The notes: a model not told the origin generated them from the letters alone. Counted from the stretch's first letter, positions 1 through 8,446 are shown. The stretch is 13,642 bases of DNA from CBDVBL01 sp965555375 (GCA_965555375.1 CBEWDL010000088.1:1-13642), one strand, 5' to 3'. Numbers and translations: made by a program.

Positions 1-1
1 C

Positions 2-1261
2 CCCGCTCCCGATATCGGCCTGGCGACCGTAACCGACGACTGCGATCCTGCTCCCGTGGTCACCCATATCGGTGACGTTTCTGACGGCAACACCTGCCCG
101 GAGATCATCACCCGTACCTATCGCGCTACCGACGCCGGCGGGAACTTCGCCGAGTGCACGCAGACTATCACGATCAATGATGACACGCCGCCGGTGATCA
201 CATGCCCGGCTGACATTGCCATACACTGCACCGATCCCATCGATCCGGCTTTCACCGGAATGGCCACGGCTACCGATAACTGCGATGCCGATCCGGCTAT
301 AACATATTCAGATGAACAGTTTGAAAATATCATCACCCGCACCTGGACAGCTACCGATGACTGCGATAACACAGACCAATGCGTCCAGACTATCACCATT
401 GAGGGCACGATGCCGCCGATAGCGATCTGCCCTGACGACATGACGGTGGTTCTCTGCGATCTGGGCGACGAGGTCTGCATCGACGGCTTCATCTATAGCG
501 ATCCTGACGGTAATTTGGTTTCCGTTGAGGTTAACGTGGGTACTCTGGAAGGCGAGACCCTTTGCTTTGTCCCGGTTGAAGGCGTAAACGAGATTATATT
601 GACGGTCACAGATGATTGCGGCCTGGAAGCCTCCTGCACGACCCAGATTACGGCTGTAGTCAACGCCCCTCCGACGATAAGCTGCATTAACGATACCACG
701 GTGGTCATAAGCGATATCGAAGAAATCTGTCTGCCGGGTATCGAGTTTGCGGACCCGGATGATAATATCGTCAGTATCGATGTTACCGGCGGGTATATGG
801 ACGACGGCGACCTCTGCCTGATGCCGGACTGGGGAATTAACACGGTCACAATCGTCTGTATCGATTCCTGCGATGCCGTCGATACATGCGAGATTAATAT
901 AACTGTCGGCTGCTGCGAATTTACGCCCGGCGATGCCAACAGCGACGATCTGATTGATCTTTTGGATGTGACGCTCTTAATAAATCTGTATCGATTCGGC
1001 ACGGCTTTGCCGGATACATGTGACTGCCGACCGGAGAACCCGATCTATCCGTTCTACGGCGCTGCCGACACCGACGGCGACTGTATCATATATACTATGC
1101 GCGACATAGTCTATTTGATAAGCTACTACAGAGGAGATATCGAGCAGTTGTTTTTCTGCCCGTGCTGCCCTCCCACCGGCGGATGGCTTTTTCATCCCGG
1201 AGGGGGACAGCATCATCATCAGGCGATTGATGATAGAAAGGACAATTCCATCGGCAGATAG
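2..1261 (+). CDS. Secreted HYR/Ig-like repeat protein with C-terminal dockerin-like domain (5' truncated by window)
   Basis: The frame is open from base 2 with no start in view, so this is the C-terminal 419 codons of a longer protein; a GTG at 56 is only an internal Val. Window residues 1-58 are the end of one HYR-like module, and 62-134 a complete one (DDTPPVITCP opening, TATDNCD core, QTITI closing strand). Two further Cys-rich Ig-like modules of about 82 residues span roughly 137-218 and 222-303. Residues about 308-380 hold two EF-hand-like calcium loops (GDANSDDLIDLLD and ADTDGDC...MRDIVYLI), the pattern of type I dockerin repeats. The tail is CPCC followed by a Gly/His-rich stretch with HHH. 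Many paired Cys fit an exported, disulfide-bonded surface protein. The partner of the dockerin-like unit is unknown; such units in this kind of bacterium need not bind cohesins. Family assignment is firm, function is not. Confidence 0.85.
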   Translation, partial: PAPDIGLATVTDDCDPAPVVTHIGDVSDGNTCPEIITRTYRATDAGGNFAECTQTITINDDTPPVITCPADIAIHCTDPIDPAFTGMATATDNCDADPAITYSDEQFENIITRTWTATDDCDNTDQCVQTITIEGTMPPIAICPDDMTVVLCDLGDEVCIDGFIYSDPDGNLVSVEVNVGTLEGETLCFVPVEGVNEIILTVTDDCGLEASCTTQITAVVNAPPTISCINDTTVVISDIEEICLPGIEFADPDDNIVSIDVTGGYMDDGDLCLMPDWGINTVTIVCIDSCDAVDTCEINITVGCCEFTPGDANSDDLIDLLDVTLLINLYRFGTALPDTCDCRPENPIYPFYGAADTDGDCIIYTMRDIVYLISYYRGDIEQLFFCPCCPPTGGWLFHPGGGQHHHQAIDDRKDNSIGR

Positions 1262-1327
1262 ATCTGGAAAGACAAACTAAAACGGCCAATCGCGGTTTTT
1301 TAAGATTACTCAGACTATGATCTTTTC

Positions 1328-1375
1328 AAGCCTTCATCCGGAGGATAACGCTTTCTTCGGGTGAGGGCTTTTTTT
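1328..1375 (+). terminator. Intrinsic terminator of the HYR/dockerin gene
   Basis: Arms 1328-1342 and 1356-1370 pair over 15 positions (three G-U) around a 13-nt loop, followed by seven T at 1369-1375. It lies 67 bp after the stop codon. There is no T-run in the other direction, so it does not serve the opposing metG. Confidence 0.85.
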
Positions 1376-1508
1376 AAGACATCCATCGTAGAAGGTTCAG
1401 ACGAAGCAGGAGCCCTGACTGTTTTATATCTGCGATTATATGTCAATGTATATGCAACGCCGGTTATTGCCCGGAAGTTCGCCGAAAAGCCAAACGTCGC
1501 CGAAGAAT

Positions 1509-3431
1509 TCAGCTTACCTCTGCCCCCGGGGAAATATCTTTATCGGTGGTTAGCAGTACCAGGTCTTTACCTGATTGTGCGGCCAGGAGCATGCCATTAG
1601 ATTCTATTCCCCTTATTCTGGCCGGTTTCAAATTGCAGACCACTATCAGAGCCTTGCCCACCATCTCCTCGGCGGTGTAGTACTGGGCTATGCCGGCGAC
1701 TATCTGCCTTTTTTCGTCGCCAAGATCAATCTGCAGGTTCAGAAGCTTATCTGCCCCCTCGACTTTCTCGGCGGCGATCACCCTGGCGGTTTTCACCTGT
1801 ACCTTGCCGAACTCTTCAAAACTGATTGTCCCGCCTTCTTCTGTCTTTTCCATTTTCGTTCCTCTTATATCAGATTTCAATCCTGAATCATAATCCGTCT
1901 TTTGCAAACGCGGAAACAGGGCGCCTCCAGGATTAATCTTCGTCCCCGGTTCGATGCTTCCCCAGAGATCCTTCTCAAATTGGAATTTCGGCTCCCGTAG
2001 TCCAAGCTGCTTCTGAATTTCAGCGCATTTGGCCGGCATAATCGGTGAAAGATAAACCGATATCTTCCGCAGGGCCATTGCGCTGTTGTATAGAATGTCG
2101 CTTAATTTTCCTCTATCCCCGCTCTTTGCGAGATCCCAGGGTTTATTTCTTTCGATATAACCGTTAAGATAACGGACGAATTCCATAATCTTCTCAAGCC
2201 CGGCGTTCAATCGGAAATCTTTTATCAGACTACCTGCCTGCATTCCCAAACCCGGCGCGTTCTTTTCTCCGATCCACTTTTTGAAAAGGTCGTTATCTTG
2301 AAAATCACCGGCTGGTTCGGGAATTTTCCCATCGCAATAAGATGCTATCATCTTAATCAGGCGTGAGAGCAGATTCCCCAGATCGTTAGCCAGATCGGAG
2401 TTGTAGCGGCTGATGAATGATTCCTCGCTGTAGGTTGCATCCTGGCCGAGCGTCATCTCCCTTATCAAAAAATACCGGAAAGCATCGACTCCATACTTAT
2501 TCGCCAATTCCAGCGGTTTTATGACATTGCCAAGAGATTTCGACATCTTGGTCTCGCCCGCAAGCCACCAGCCATGGGCGAATATGGTCTTTGGCTGCTC
2601 CATGCCCATGGCTTTGAGCATGCACGGCCAGTAAACCGCATGAGTAGTCAGGATATCTTTGCCAATAAGATGTATCGCCGGCCACCATCTTTTGAACTTT
2701 TTATCATCCGATAAATAGCCGATGGCCGAAATATAGTTAATCAGGGCATCGAACCAGACGTAGCAGACGTAGTCTTTATCAAACGGCAACTCTATGCCCC
2801 AGGTGAGCCTTGATTTCGGGCGGGAGATACACAGATCCCCCAGCGGTTGTTTTAGAAATCCTAAGACCTCGTTGCGTCTGAACTCGGGCAGGATAAACTC
2901 AGGATGGCTTTTTATATAATCAATGAGCCAATCCCGATATTTAGACATCTTAAAAAAGTAGTTCTTCTCGGTGATCCTGGAGACGGGCCTGCCGCAGTCC
3001 GGGCAGTTACCTTTCACAAGATCTTTTTCCATCCAGAATCGCTCCTCATGGACGCAATACCATCCCTCGTAGTCGTCGGAGTAAATCTCCCCCTTATCGT
3101 AAATCTGTTGCAGGATCTTCCGAACTATTGTTTTGTGGCGAGTGTCGGTTGTCCTGACGAACTCATCGTTTCTGATACCGAGTTTTTTCCAGACGTTTTT
3201 AAAACGCACTGCCATTTCATCGCAGTATTCCTGCGGTGAGCGATTGTTTTTCTTTGCGGCCTCCTGAAGCTTCTGGCCATGCTCGTCTGTTCCGGTTAGA
3301 AAGAATACTTCCTGGCCGAATATGCGATGATACCCTGCCAGGACGTCGGCCAGTATGGTCGTATAAGCATGTCCGATATGCGGCTCGTCGTTGACATAAT
3401 ATATGGGCGTGGTAACGTAAAATTTATCCAT
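1509..3431 (-). CDS. metG: Methionyl-tRNA synthetase with C-terminal tRNA-binding domain
   Basis: Charges tRNA-Met with methionine in the cytoplasm (ATP-dependent class I synthetase). The HIGH signature is at residues 18-21 (DEPHIGHAYTT) and KMSKS at 295-299. The connective-peptide zinc knuckle has C126 and CPDC at 143-146, but the second Cys of the first pair, expected at 129, is Glu. Residues about 215-235 (YVCYVWFDALINYISAIGY) match the methionine pocket region of the Thermus/Bacillus-type enzyme. The anticodon-binding helical domain covers about 340-500. A linker leads to an EMAP/Trbp111-like OB-fold from about 536 to 640 (VQVKTARVIAAEKVEGADKL, ARIRGIESNGMLLAA). The length of 640 matches forms with this appendix. 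ATG start with AGGAG three bases upstream, rather close. Last gene of the minus-strand block, 145 bp after ricT, so it may have its own promoter as well. No T-box-like leader is evident. Confidence 0.97.
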   Translation of the reverse strand: MDKFYVTTPIYYVNDEPHIGHAYTTILADVLAGYHRIFGQEVFFLTGTDEHGQKLQEAAKKNNRSPQEYCDEMAVRFKNVWKKLGIRNDEFVRTTDTRHKTIVRKILQQIYDKGEIYSDDYEGWYCVHEERFWMEKDLVKGNCPDCGRPVSRITEKNYFFKMSKYRDWLIDYIKSHPEFILPEFRRNEVLGFLKQPLGDLCISRPKSRLTWGIELPFDKDYVCYVWFDALINYISAIGYLSDDKKFKRWWPAIHLIGKDILTTHAVYWPCMLKAMGMEQPKTIFAHGWWLAGETKMSKSLGNVIKPLELANKYGVDAFRYFLIREMTLGQDATYSEESFISRYNSDLANDLGNLLSRLIKMIASYCDGKIPEPAGDFQDNDLFKKWIGEKNAPGLGMQAGSLIKDFRLNAGLEKIMEFVRYLNGYIERNKPWDLAKSGDRGKLSDILYNSAMALRKISVYLSPIMPAKCAEIQKQLGLREPKFQFEKDLWGSIEPGTKINPGGALFPRLQKTDYDSGLKSDIRGTKMEKTEEGGTISFEEFGKVQVKTARVIAAEKVEGADKLLNLQIDLGDEKRQIVAGIAQYYTAEEMVGKALIVVCNLKPARIRGIESNGMLLAAQSGKDLVLLTTDKDISPGAEVS

Positions 3432-3555
3432 TTTCTCCTCGCATTGATCTGAAATTCTGGTGGATGCGAACGAAAATTACAACTACAAGCGGCACATCAA
3501 CGGTTTTGTCTTGCACAGAGGAATGCAGCATTCGGACAGGTACATATTATGAACA

Positions 3556-3571
3556 TCGTAAAATTTCACGA
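3556..3571. repeat. 16-bp inverted repeat between ricT and metG
   Basis: TCGTAAAATTTCACGA: arms match at seven of eight positions. It sits 5 bp after the ricT stop, in the 145-bp gap that must contain any separate metG promoter. It may be an operator; chance is possible at this AT content. Confidence 0.3.
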
Positions 3572-3576
3572 TTCAG

Positions 3577-4452
3577 TTAGTCCTCGAATTCATCCAATCC
3601 GCTGGCGGCTTCAGACGTTTTTCTTGCGTAACGGTCGAGGATTTTGAAATCGCCGCGATTTCTGGCCCGCTTCAATTCGCCTATATTCATCTTTATCTCT
3701 CCGGCATCATCGAGGAGGATGCTAATCTCCTCTTTGAAAATGTCGACTTTGGTGATGATGCCGGCGCCATCCTTCGTTAAGCAGCGCACTCCAGCCTGCG
3801 GATATAGCGGCATGACTTCATTGTAGAAGTCCATTTCGTATTTTAGACAGCACAGGAGACGTCCGCAATTCCCCGAGAGCTTCTGAGGGTTTAATGCCAG
3901 ATTTTGATGGCGTGCCATCTGCGTTGTAATCGTGGAAAAATCGCCCAGCCAATTCGAACAGCATTGCCTCCGGCCGCATATACCATAACCGTCGCGACGT
4001 TTGGCCTCGTCTCTAACCCCTATCTGTCTGAGCTCTATTCTGGTCCTGTAGGTGGCGGCCAGGTCCTTGACCAGCTCCCTGAAATCTACCCGTTGTTCGG
4101 CCGTGAAAAAGAATGTGATCTTATTGCAATCGAACTGATACTCGACGTCGACCAGCTTCATCTTAAGCCGATGCTTTTCGATAAACTTCAAGCACTCGTC
4201 CAATGTCTCTTCTTCCTTCTGGCGGTTGAATATCATCCGATCCTTATCCGATTCGTTGCCCAGCCTCAATATCTTCGGGATATCGGCCTCCGGGTCATAC
4301 TCGCATTTAGCGGCCCTGCGCTTCACCGTCCCGTAATCCTCGCCCCGCTCGGCCTCGACGATTACATGAGTTTCCTTCTCTATCTCAAAGCCGCTGGTGT
4401 TTACATAATGGTTCCTTCTGTTTCCCTTGAAGGATACCGTGTATACGTCCAC
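3577..4452 (-). CDS. ricT: PSP1-domain protein RicT (YaaT family)
   Basis: RicT homologue. In Bacillus it is part of the RicA-RicF-RicT (Y-complex) Fe-S assembly that helps RNase Y process mRNAs. The family signature is clear: GYGICGRRQCC, then TTQMARHQNLALNP, then SGNCGRLLCC with LKYE. The six Cys of the two CG-R-CC motifs, the likely cluster ligands, are intact. I chose the GTG start at 4450-4452 (291 aa). It has AGGAG eight bases upstream, and it begins the protein at DVYTVSFK, where family members begin. An in-frame TTG eight codons upstream (to 4476) has no ribosome site near it. The gene lies 48 bp after holB and before metG, the holB-yaaT-metS neighbourhood also known in Firmicutes. 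No ricA or ricF is in the window. Confidence 0.93.
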   Translation of the reverse strand: MDVYTVSFKGNRRNHYVNTSGFEIEKETHVIVEAERGEDYGTVKRRAAKCEYDPEADIPKILRLGNESDKDRMIFNRQKEEETLDECLKFIEKHRLKMKLVDVEYQFDCNKITFFFTAEQRVDFRELVKDLAATYRTRIELRQIGVRDEAKRRDGYGICGRRQCCSNWLGDFSTITTQMARHQNLALNPQKLSGNCGRLLCCLKYEMDFYNEVMPLYPQAGVRCLTKDGAGIITKVDIFKEEISILLDDAGEIKMNIGELKRARNRGDFKILDRYARKTSEAASGLDEFED

Positions 4453-4500
4453 TGTGAAATCTCCTGCTTTAATCAAAAACGAAAGATGCCCGGTCCTCGA

Positions 4501-5670
4501 CTAAGGTAATTTAAATTTCAGCCCGGCAAGGTTGCGCATGGCCTCGGCGCAGGAAATGTAGAAAAATATCATCCCCGTACCGGCAGCGACGTTGTTGACC
4601 AGGCAGGCCTGCCTGGTTTCGGTACAACAGGCTTTCCAGATGTCTAAAACTTCCAAATCCGGGCACCTCAAACTCGACAATTTCTTTTTAATATCGACAT
4701 TTATGATATGATTATCAAGACGATTTTCAGCTGCCAGATATAGATCATGTATGATCGATTCCATTATATCAAAATCCAGCCTTGCCTCGTCATAGCTGAC
4801 CCGGCCCAATCCGTATCTTCGATTGACTTCGTCAACCAGCGAATTAGTATCGTCACGTTTCATCAGCTTTTCGAAAAAAATCATGACCAGATCACGTCTC
4901 CGGGTGATATCGCTTTCATATAGGTTGATCGCCATTCCCGGAGAGCCGCCGGAAATCCTGGCCAGATAAGATGCTTCATTCTTGTTTATTTCGAGCTTTT
5001 CGGAGAGATATCCCCCCAGCTTCTCAAGCGGGACGGGAGGCACCTTTATCAGATGAGCTCTGGATAACAACGTAGGCAGAAGCAAATCCGGTCTCGATGT
5101 GGTCAGAACCACGTGGGTGTCGATCGGGGGCTCCTCGACCGTCTTGAGAAAAAGATCAGCGGCTCCGAAGGCCATTTTATCTATATCCAGAACAGCGGCG
5201 ACACGTCTTTGTCCTCTGAGAGGCCTTCTGGATATAGCGCGCATCAGATCCTTTACCAGTTCTACCGGTATATTTTCTTTCTTGTCGAAATCGACTATGG
5301 CATACGGGTCAGAGAGCTTGGCTTCTTTGAATCGCTCGATTTCATCGCGGGTATCCTCGGAAAATTTAGCTTTAGAGGAAACCGGATCTGAAAAAGGGAA
5401 GACTGTCACCTTTTTCGATTCCGGCCGCAGGTTGGGAAACGGGAAAAGCAGAGGGAAATCGGGGTGGTAAAGCTTATTTACCTCCTTGCAGGAAGAACAT
5501 TTACCACATCCAGACATGTTCTTTTCGCAAAGCAAAACTCTGGCTATGTCCGTGACGAGAGAGAATTTACCGACCCCCGGTCGGCCAACAAGAAGCAACG
5601 ACTGGCTCAGATTGCCGTTGCGGGCGGAATCCGCAAGAGTCTTCGATAGCTTTTCCAGGTGATCGGTCAT
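4501..5670 (-). CDS. holB: DNA polymerase III clamp-loader subunit delta'
   Basis: AAA+ clamp-loader subunit that helps open the sliding clamp at the replication fork. The P-loop region is GRPGVGKFS (29-37), followed by a four-Cys zinc module with C48, C55, C58 and C61 (GCGKCSSC). VEEPP (178-182) and the sensor-1 stretch TSRPDLLLPTLLSRA follow, then a helical C-terminus. The usual SRC arginine-finger motif reads SRA, with the Arg kept. P-loop Lys is followed by Phe rather than Thr/Ser; delta' subunits often do not bind ATP, so this fits the family. About 50 residues (roughly 75-130, charged, with FPFPNLRPE) are inserted between the zinc module and the central ATPase strands, which makes the protein (389 aa) longer than many delta'. 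ATG start with GAGG just upstream, inside the end of the envC-like gene; the intergenic gap is 4 bp, so translation is probably coupled. Confidence 0.9.
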   Translation of the reverse strand: MTDHLEKLSKTLADSARNGNLSQSLLLVGRPGVGKFSLVTDIARVLLCEKNMSGCGKCSSCKEVNKLYHPDFPLLFPFPNLRPESKKVTVFPFSDPVSSKAKFSEDTRDEIERFKEAKLSDPYAIVDFDKKENIPVELVKDLMRAISRRPLRGQRRVAAVLDIDKMAFGAADLFLKTVEEPPIDTHVVLTTSRPDLLLPTLLSRAHLIKVPPVPLEKLGGYLSEKLEINKNEASYLARISGGSPGMAINLYESDITRRRDLVMIFFEKLMKRDDTNSLVDEVNRRYGLGRVSYDEARLDFDIMESIIHDLYLAAENRLDNHIINVDIKKKLSSLRCPDLEVLDIWKACCTETRQACLVNNVAAGTGMIFFYISCAEAMRNLAGLKFKLP

Positions 5671-5674
5671 TAGA

Positions 5675-6826
5675 TTACCTCAGCCAATCGACAGGATTCA
5701 ATTGTTCTTTCTTATGACGCAGCTCGAAATGCAATCGGAAGCCTTCGAGCGTCCCCGAATCACCGACCTCTGCTATGATCTGGCCTGCTTTCACACCGTC
5801 GCCGATTTCAACCGAAGCTGATGAAAGATTTGCGTACAGGGTATAGAAGCTTTTCCCGTGATCGATTATTATGAACTGCCCGTAGCCCCGCAGCCAACTC
5901 ACATATATAACCTTCCCCCCCGCCGCCGCTTTTACGCCGGTCCCATAAGAAGCCTTAATATCGATTCCCGGATTTGTAATCTTTATCCCCCGCGCATCCC
6001 TTCTGGCGCCGAACGGCTTGATAATCCGTCCATGAACCGGCCATATCAAATCGGTTTTGCTTCCCTCCAGGCCGGGTAACTCCGATGGCTCCACATCGAG
6101 CTCCCTGTCGGCCTGCAGATCATCGAAAATGCCGGCGATATGTCCCGCATCCTCTTCTAAGCTCTCCATGGATATCGCTATGGCGGATTTGTCCCTGCGC
6201 AATCTATCCACAAGCTTCTTACGCCTGTCCAGGGTTACTTTTCTAAGCTCTAATTCAGTTTCGTTGTCACGCCTGAGATCCTCTAAAAGCCTCCTATCGG
6301 AGCGAAGCTTCTCCAATCTTTCGGATATGCCTTCAGAAAGACCATTATAAGATTCTACGAGGTGTTTATCGTAAGCGATAATGGCCTGCATATTCTTGAA
6401 GGCCGTAAGGGCTTCGGTGGGATCGTGCGAAGAGATAATCTCCATCCAACCGGGACGATTGCCGATTTTATATATATATCGCAACCTTTTTTGCAGCGCC
6501 TTTTTCTTTTCCTCTAAGGCTCTCTCTGCAATCTCAAGCTCCGCCTGCTCGATTTCTATAGTTCGCAGAAGCTTTCCGGATTCTCTCTCTATCCTGAGAA
6601 TAAGTTGTCCCGATAAGGCTATTTGCTCTTCTATATGGCGAAGTCTGGCGAACTGGTCTTTCTCTTTTTGGCCGAGCTTCTCATATTCCGAACGCTTTGA
6701 TTGCAGTTCGTCTCTAATTGTCTCCAGCTGATTCCGACGTTCGGAATCCACTCCTGCAAAACAAAAACCCCATAGAAAGGCAAGGACAGTCGATAACGAT
6801 ACTGCTATGGAAATTCGCAACTTCAT
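5675..6826 (-). CDS. envC: EnvC-like murein hydrolase activator (coiled coil plus degenerate LytM/M23 domain)
   Basis: Periplasmic protein expected to activate peptidoglycan amidases at the division site under control of FtsEX. Residues 1-24 form a signal peptide (hydrophobic core, likely cut after FCFA). Residues about 28-120 and 155-240 are long charged coiled coils. A LytM/M23 domain runs from about 261 (WPVHGRIIKPFG) to the C-terminus (NPVDWLR). In an active M23 enzyme the first motif is HxGxD; here it is NPGID (N285, D289 kept). The HxH motif reads RLH (R364, H366 kept). Two of four zinc/catalytic positions are therefore lost, as in E. coli EnvC, whose degenerate domain activates AmiA/AmiB. 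The start ATG overlaps the ftsX stop by 4 bp (ATGA). No strong ribosome site, so coupling to ftsX is likely. The adjacency to ftsEX makes the role confident; the amidase it would activate is not in the window. Confidence 0.9.
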   Translation of the reverse strand: MKLRISIAVSLSTVLAFLWGFCFAGVDSERRNQLETIRDELQSKRSEYEKLGQKEKDQFARLRHIEEQIALSGQLILRIERESGKLLRTIEIEQAELEIAERALEEKKKALQKRLRYIYKIGNRPGWMEIISSHDPTEALTAFKNMQAIIAYDKHLVESYNGLSEGISERLEKLRSDRRLLEDLRRDNETELELRKVTLDRRKKLVDRLRRDKSAIAISMESLEEDAGHIAGIFDDLQADRELDVEPSELPGLEGSKTDLIWPVHGRIIKPFGARRDARGIKITNPGIDIKASYGTGVKAAAGGKVIYVSWLRGYGQFIIIDHGKSFYTLYANLSSASVEIGDGVKAGQIIAEVGDSGTLEGFRLHFELRHKKEQLNPVDWLR

Positions 6827-7698
6827 ATCTTCAAAAATTTATTCGTTGCCAGCAAGGCCCCTACCATACCAAGTAGAAGACCGGTTAAGATGAACGCCGT
6901 GATTTCGTAGTTATCGAAAAAGAAAACCTTTATCAGATGTTGGGAAACGAAATTCGTCGAAAGCCACAGAAAAAGGGCTGCCAGCGCGGCGCCAAAAAGC
7001 CCCAGCAATCCCCCCAGGGAAACAAACGGCGTCAATATATAGCTGCGGGTGGCTCCCACAAGCTGCATTATCTCCACCGCCTTCCTCCGGTCGGAGATGG
7101 CTATTCTCACCGTATTGGCTACGATAAAGATGGCGGATAAAGCAACCAGAACACCGATGGCTATGCCAAGTATTTCAACTGAATCTATTATCCGGCTCAG
7201 GCTATGGAGCATTTCGCCGGAGAATACGATATCCTCTATTCCGGGTAGCTCGCCTATCCGAGCTATCAGCGAATCAGATGCCCTCGACCCAATCGATTTA
7301 TAGGACTCGAAAATCGACTCATCTATTTTCAGCACGAATGATGCAGGAAGGGGGTTTTCATCAATGCCCTGTATCATTTCCAGCCCGAAAGTCTCCCTCA
7401 TCTTATAGAGCGCATCCTGCCTGGAGAAATACTGCGCCTCCGTTACCCCTCCCAGAGCCATAAGCTCAGATCGCATATTTTCCACTTCCCCGGCCGACAG
7501 CTCATCCACAAGGAAAACATCGACCGTGAAACCGGATTTGAGCTCATGCTCAGCTCTCGAGAGGTTATTGGACATTATCCATAATGCGCCCGGCAGGCTC
7601 ATGGCGAGAAAAACGGTGAGAAGAGCGCCAAGAGTGGATAATAACTCGTATCTTATGGCACGGCCTATTTCGACCGCAATCCGCAACAGGGCTCTCAA
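6823..7698 (-). CDS. ftsX: Cell-division permease-like protein FtsX
   Basis: Inner-membrane partner of FtsE. FtsEX couples ATP hydrolysis to periplasmic murein hydrolase control rather than moving a substrate. Four membrane segments are visible: about 20-43, 174-199, 221-248 and 264-286. A large periplasmic loop lies between the first two (about 44-172, with FTVDVFLVDELS and PLPASFVLKI), the region that in other species docks EnvC or another activator. The conserved cytoplasmic stretch EIMQLVGAT is at 209-217. Length 291 is normal. The start is TTG, overlapping the ftsE stop as TTGA, and has AGGAG five bases upstream, which supports it. The envC-like gene follows with a 4-bp overlap. Confidence 0.95.
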   Translation of the reverse strand: MRALLRIAVEIGRAIRYELLSTLGALLTVFLAMSLPGALWIMSNNLSRAEHELKSGFTVDVFLVDELSAGEVENMRSELMALGGVTEAQYFSRQDALYKMRETFGLEMIQGIDENPLPASFVLKIDESIFESYKSIGSRASDSLIARIGELPGIEDIVFSGEMLHSLSRIIDSVEILGIAIGVLVALSAIFIVANTVRIAISDRRKAVEIMQLVGATRSYILTPFVSLGGLLGLFGAALAALFLWLSTNFVSQHLIKVFFFDNYEITAFILTGLLLGMVGALLATNKFLKI

Positions 7699-8357
7699 CT
7701 TCTCTCCTCTCTCAGGGCGCCGTTTTCAAGATAGAGAATCCTTCGTCCGTATTCTTCAGCCAGCGAAACCTGGTGTGTGGCGATCAAAATCGTTGAACCT
7801 CGAATGTTTATCTTTCTAAAAAGCTCAAACAGCTCAATCGAGTTCCTGTCGTCAAGATTGCCGGTCGGCTCATCGGCCAGAATGACCAACGGTTCGTTGA
7901 CCACCGCCCGAGCCAACGCCACCCGCTGGGCCTCGCCGCCCGAAAGCTGGTGCGGATATTGATTGCGTTTCTGCCAGATTCCAACCAGTTTAAGGATATC
8001 GTCGGTCTTTTTTCGTATCTTACCGCCCATCTTGCCGACAACCTCCATGGCCAGGGCCACGTTTTCGGCGGCAGTGCGATCGGGGATCAGCCGGAAATCC
8101 TGAAAGACTACCCCCACATGCCGCCTTAAATATGGTATCCGGTTTTTCGGCAGGCTGTTCAGATCGAACGGGCCGAGTGTGATTTTCCCGGAGCTGGGTT
8201 TCTCCTCGAGGAATAACAGCCTCAAAAGAGTTGATTTGCCTGATCCGGATGGCCCGGTTAGAAATGCCATGTCACCCTTATTCAAGTCGAAGGTTATACC
8301 GGATAAGACAGCCTGCCGCCGGCTGTAGTATTTGCTCACGTTCCTGACAGACAGCAT
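7695..8357 (-). CDS. ftsE: Cell-division ATP-binding protein FtsE
   Basis: ABC-type ATPase of the FtsEX complex at the septum. From the chosen ATG (220 aa): Walker A GPSGSGKST at 35-43, Q-loop Gln86 (VVFQDFRLIPDRTAAENV, the FtsE version), signature LSGGEAQR at 138, Walker B VILADEP at 158-164 and switch His195. The ATG at 8357 begins MLSVRNVSKYY, matching the family N-terminus. An in-frame TTG at 8393 would add 12 residues that fit nothing in the family. Neither start has a Shine-Dalgarno sequence. The upstream TTG belongs to a TTGACC box that could be a -35 element (see the separate entry). First gene of the ftsE-ftsX-envC-holB-ricT-metG block. Confidence 0.95.
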   Translation of the reverse strand: MLSVRNVSKYYSRRQAVLSGITFDLNKGDMAFLTGPSGSGKSTLLRLLFLEEKPSSGKITLGPFDLNSLPKNRIPYLRRHVGVVFQDFRLIPDRTAAENVALAMEVVGKMGGKIRKKTDDILKLVGIWQKRNQYPHQLSGGEAQRVALARAVVNEPLVILADEPTGNLDDRNSIELFELFRKINIRGSTILIATHQVSLAEEYGRRILYLENGALREERS

Positions 8358-8364
8358 GAATTTG

Positions 8365-8393
8365 AAATTACGGGATGCTTTGTTGGCGGTCAA
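8365..8393 (-). promoter_or_regulatory. Weak candidate promoter directly before ftsE
   Basis: On the minus strand TTGACC (8393-8388), a 17-bp spacer, then TAATTT (8370-8365), which ends 7 bp before the ftsE ATG. The -35 matches five of six bases, the -10 only three. If real, the transcript would be nearly leaderless. A TATAAT at 8612-8607 (minus strand) with no good -35 is an alternative that would give a 5' leader of about 240 nt. Confidence 0.25.
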
Positions 8394-8446
8394 GGGTTGT
8401 TTGACGGCGATCCTCTCCCGGTGGTGACTATTGCGGCTTCCCGGGT

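Noticed and set aside
118..1219. Several minus-strand frames antisense to the HYR/dockerin gene
   Set aside because: Low-complexity products that arise from the repeat gene read backwards; no starts with ribosome sites.
1361..1600. 79-codon plus-strand frame after the HYR gene
   Set aside because: Its GTG start lies inside the terminator stem and its second half is antisense to metG; no ribosome site.
3432..3576. Possible T-box or other riboswitch before metG
   Set aside because: The 145-bp gap shows no T-box motif and no terminator/antiterminator pair.
3904..4509. 201-codon plus-strand frame over ricT
   Set aside because: Antisense shadow of a gene with a full family signature; its product matches nothing I recognise.
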